Shown: one piece after another, positions 5,191-5,253 of the stretch
Layout of the letters: each line of letters starts with the position of its first letter
How positions within the stretch are numbered: position 1 is the first letter of the stretch
From: Anaerolineaceae bacterium UBA6073
GTDB lineage: Bacteria; Chloroflexota; Anaerolineae; Anaerolineales; Anaerolineaceae
Direction: 5' to 3'
DNA length: 5,253 nt
NCBI GenBank assembly: GCA_002436085.1
Contig: DIXT01000014.1
Coordinates: 34,970 to 40,222 of the forward strand
Position numbers and translations under genes: made by a program
The notes under the pieces: model-generated
What the model was told of the DNA's origin: nothing
The model's database searches: none
What the model saw: only the letters and a program-made list of their open reading frames with translations

Positions 5191-5253
5191 CACGCAAGCA
5201 GTCGCAATGGCAAACCGAGTGTCATCCTGAGGAACGAAGGATCTGTCCTTTTG
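5191..5253. repeat. 63-bp direct repeat, copy 2, cut by the window end
   Basis: It matches 4801-4863 at 59 of 63 positions, including an identical final 30 bases (5224-5253). This copy has the less altered form GTCATCCTGAGGAACGAAGG. As the identity runs to the last base, the unit probably continues beyond the window, possibly including a second copy of the inverted repeat that follows copy 1. Confidence 0.9.

Larger units (their letters stand above)
4633..5253. other. Gene-free, repeat-rich region at the right edge
   Basis: Apart from the short peptidase promoter region (about 4633-4700), this stretch shows no gene I can support. It is occupied by a mosaic of direct and inverted repeats, listed separately. 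Open frames in it (minus strand 5193-4888 and plus strand 5006-5230) run through repeat arms, have no clear ribosome site and no recognised domain, and are probably accidental. Confidence 0.6.

Noticed and set aside
5006..5230. 74-codon plus-strand open frame
   Set aside because: It runs through the right inverted-repeat arm and into direct-repeat copy 2, with no ribosome site or family resemblance.
4801..5253. CRISPR array
   Set aside because: Only two copies 390 bp apart, far longer than CRISPR repeat-spacer spacing, and the repeats carry inverted arms typical of miniature elements.

Overview
The window looks like a piece of a moderately GC-rich bacterial chromosome. The best guess is a member of the Chloroflexota, possibly Anaerolineae. 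This is inferred from protein style only: a secreted multidomain protein ending in a concanavalin-like domain of a type I associate with that group, an M3-family oligoendopeptidase, and the scattered GTCAT(C/T)CTGA...GAAGGATCT repeats. No rRNA or marker gene is present to confirm it.

Layout. Positions 1-464 hold no intact gene. They contain a 10-bp palindrome of LacI-operator style (29-38) and the decayed tail of an IS200/IS605-type Y1 transposase (about 229-369), bracketed by two copies of a GC-rich palindrome (192-208 and 394-413). Next comes a two-gene plus-strand unit. The first gene (465-2294, TTG start) encodes an exported protein made of a beta-sandwich domain, an HtrA/trypsin-like domain that has lost its catalytic His and Ser, a thrombospondin-type-3-like calcium loop, and a C-terminal concanavalin/LamG-like jelly roll. 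The second (2294-2704) is a small hotdog acyl-CoA thioesterase-like protein, joined to the first by a one-base TAATG overlap. A strong hairpin (2778-2807) suited to stopping transcription from both sides separates this unit from a convergent minus-strand gene for an M3 oligoendopeptidase (2824-4632), which has a perfect AAGGAG ribosome site and a TATAAT box.

From 4633 to the end there is no gene I can support. The region is a mosaic of repeats: a diverged repeat copy (4751-4790), a 63-bp direct repeat whose two copies start exactly 390 bp apart (4801-4863 and 5191-5253, 59 of 63 bases identical), a compact hairpin-forming inverted repeat (4831-4897), and a longer imperfect inverted repeat (4906-4940 with 5154-5190) enclosing about 210 bp of unrecognised sequence. 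It reads as nested or tandem miniature repetitive elements, and the last copy runs off the window.

The three intact genes do not form an obvious pathway. The peptidase is a cytoplasmic peptide-recycling enzyme, the thioesterase acts on acyl-CoA, and the first protein is extracellular and probably a binding or scaffold pseudoprotease. The most notable features are this pseudoprotease architecture, the transposon remnant with its palindromes, and the 390-bp-phased repeat mosaic.
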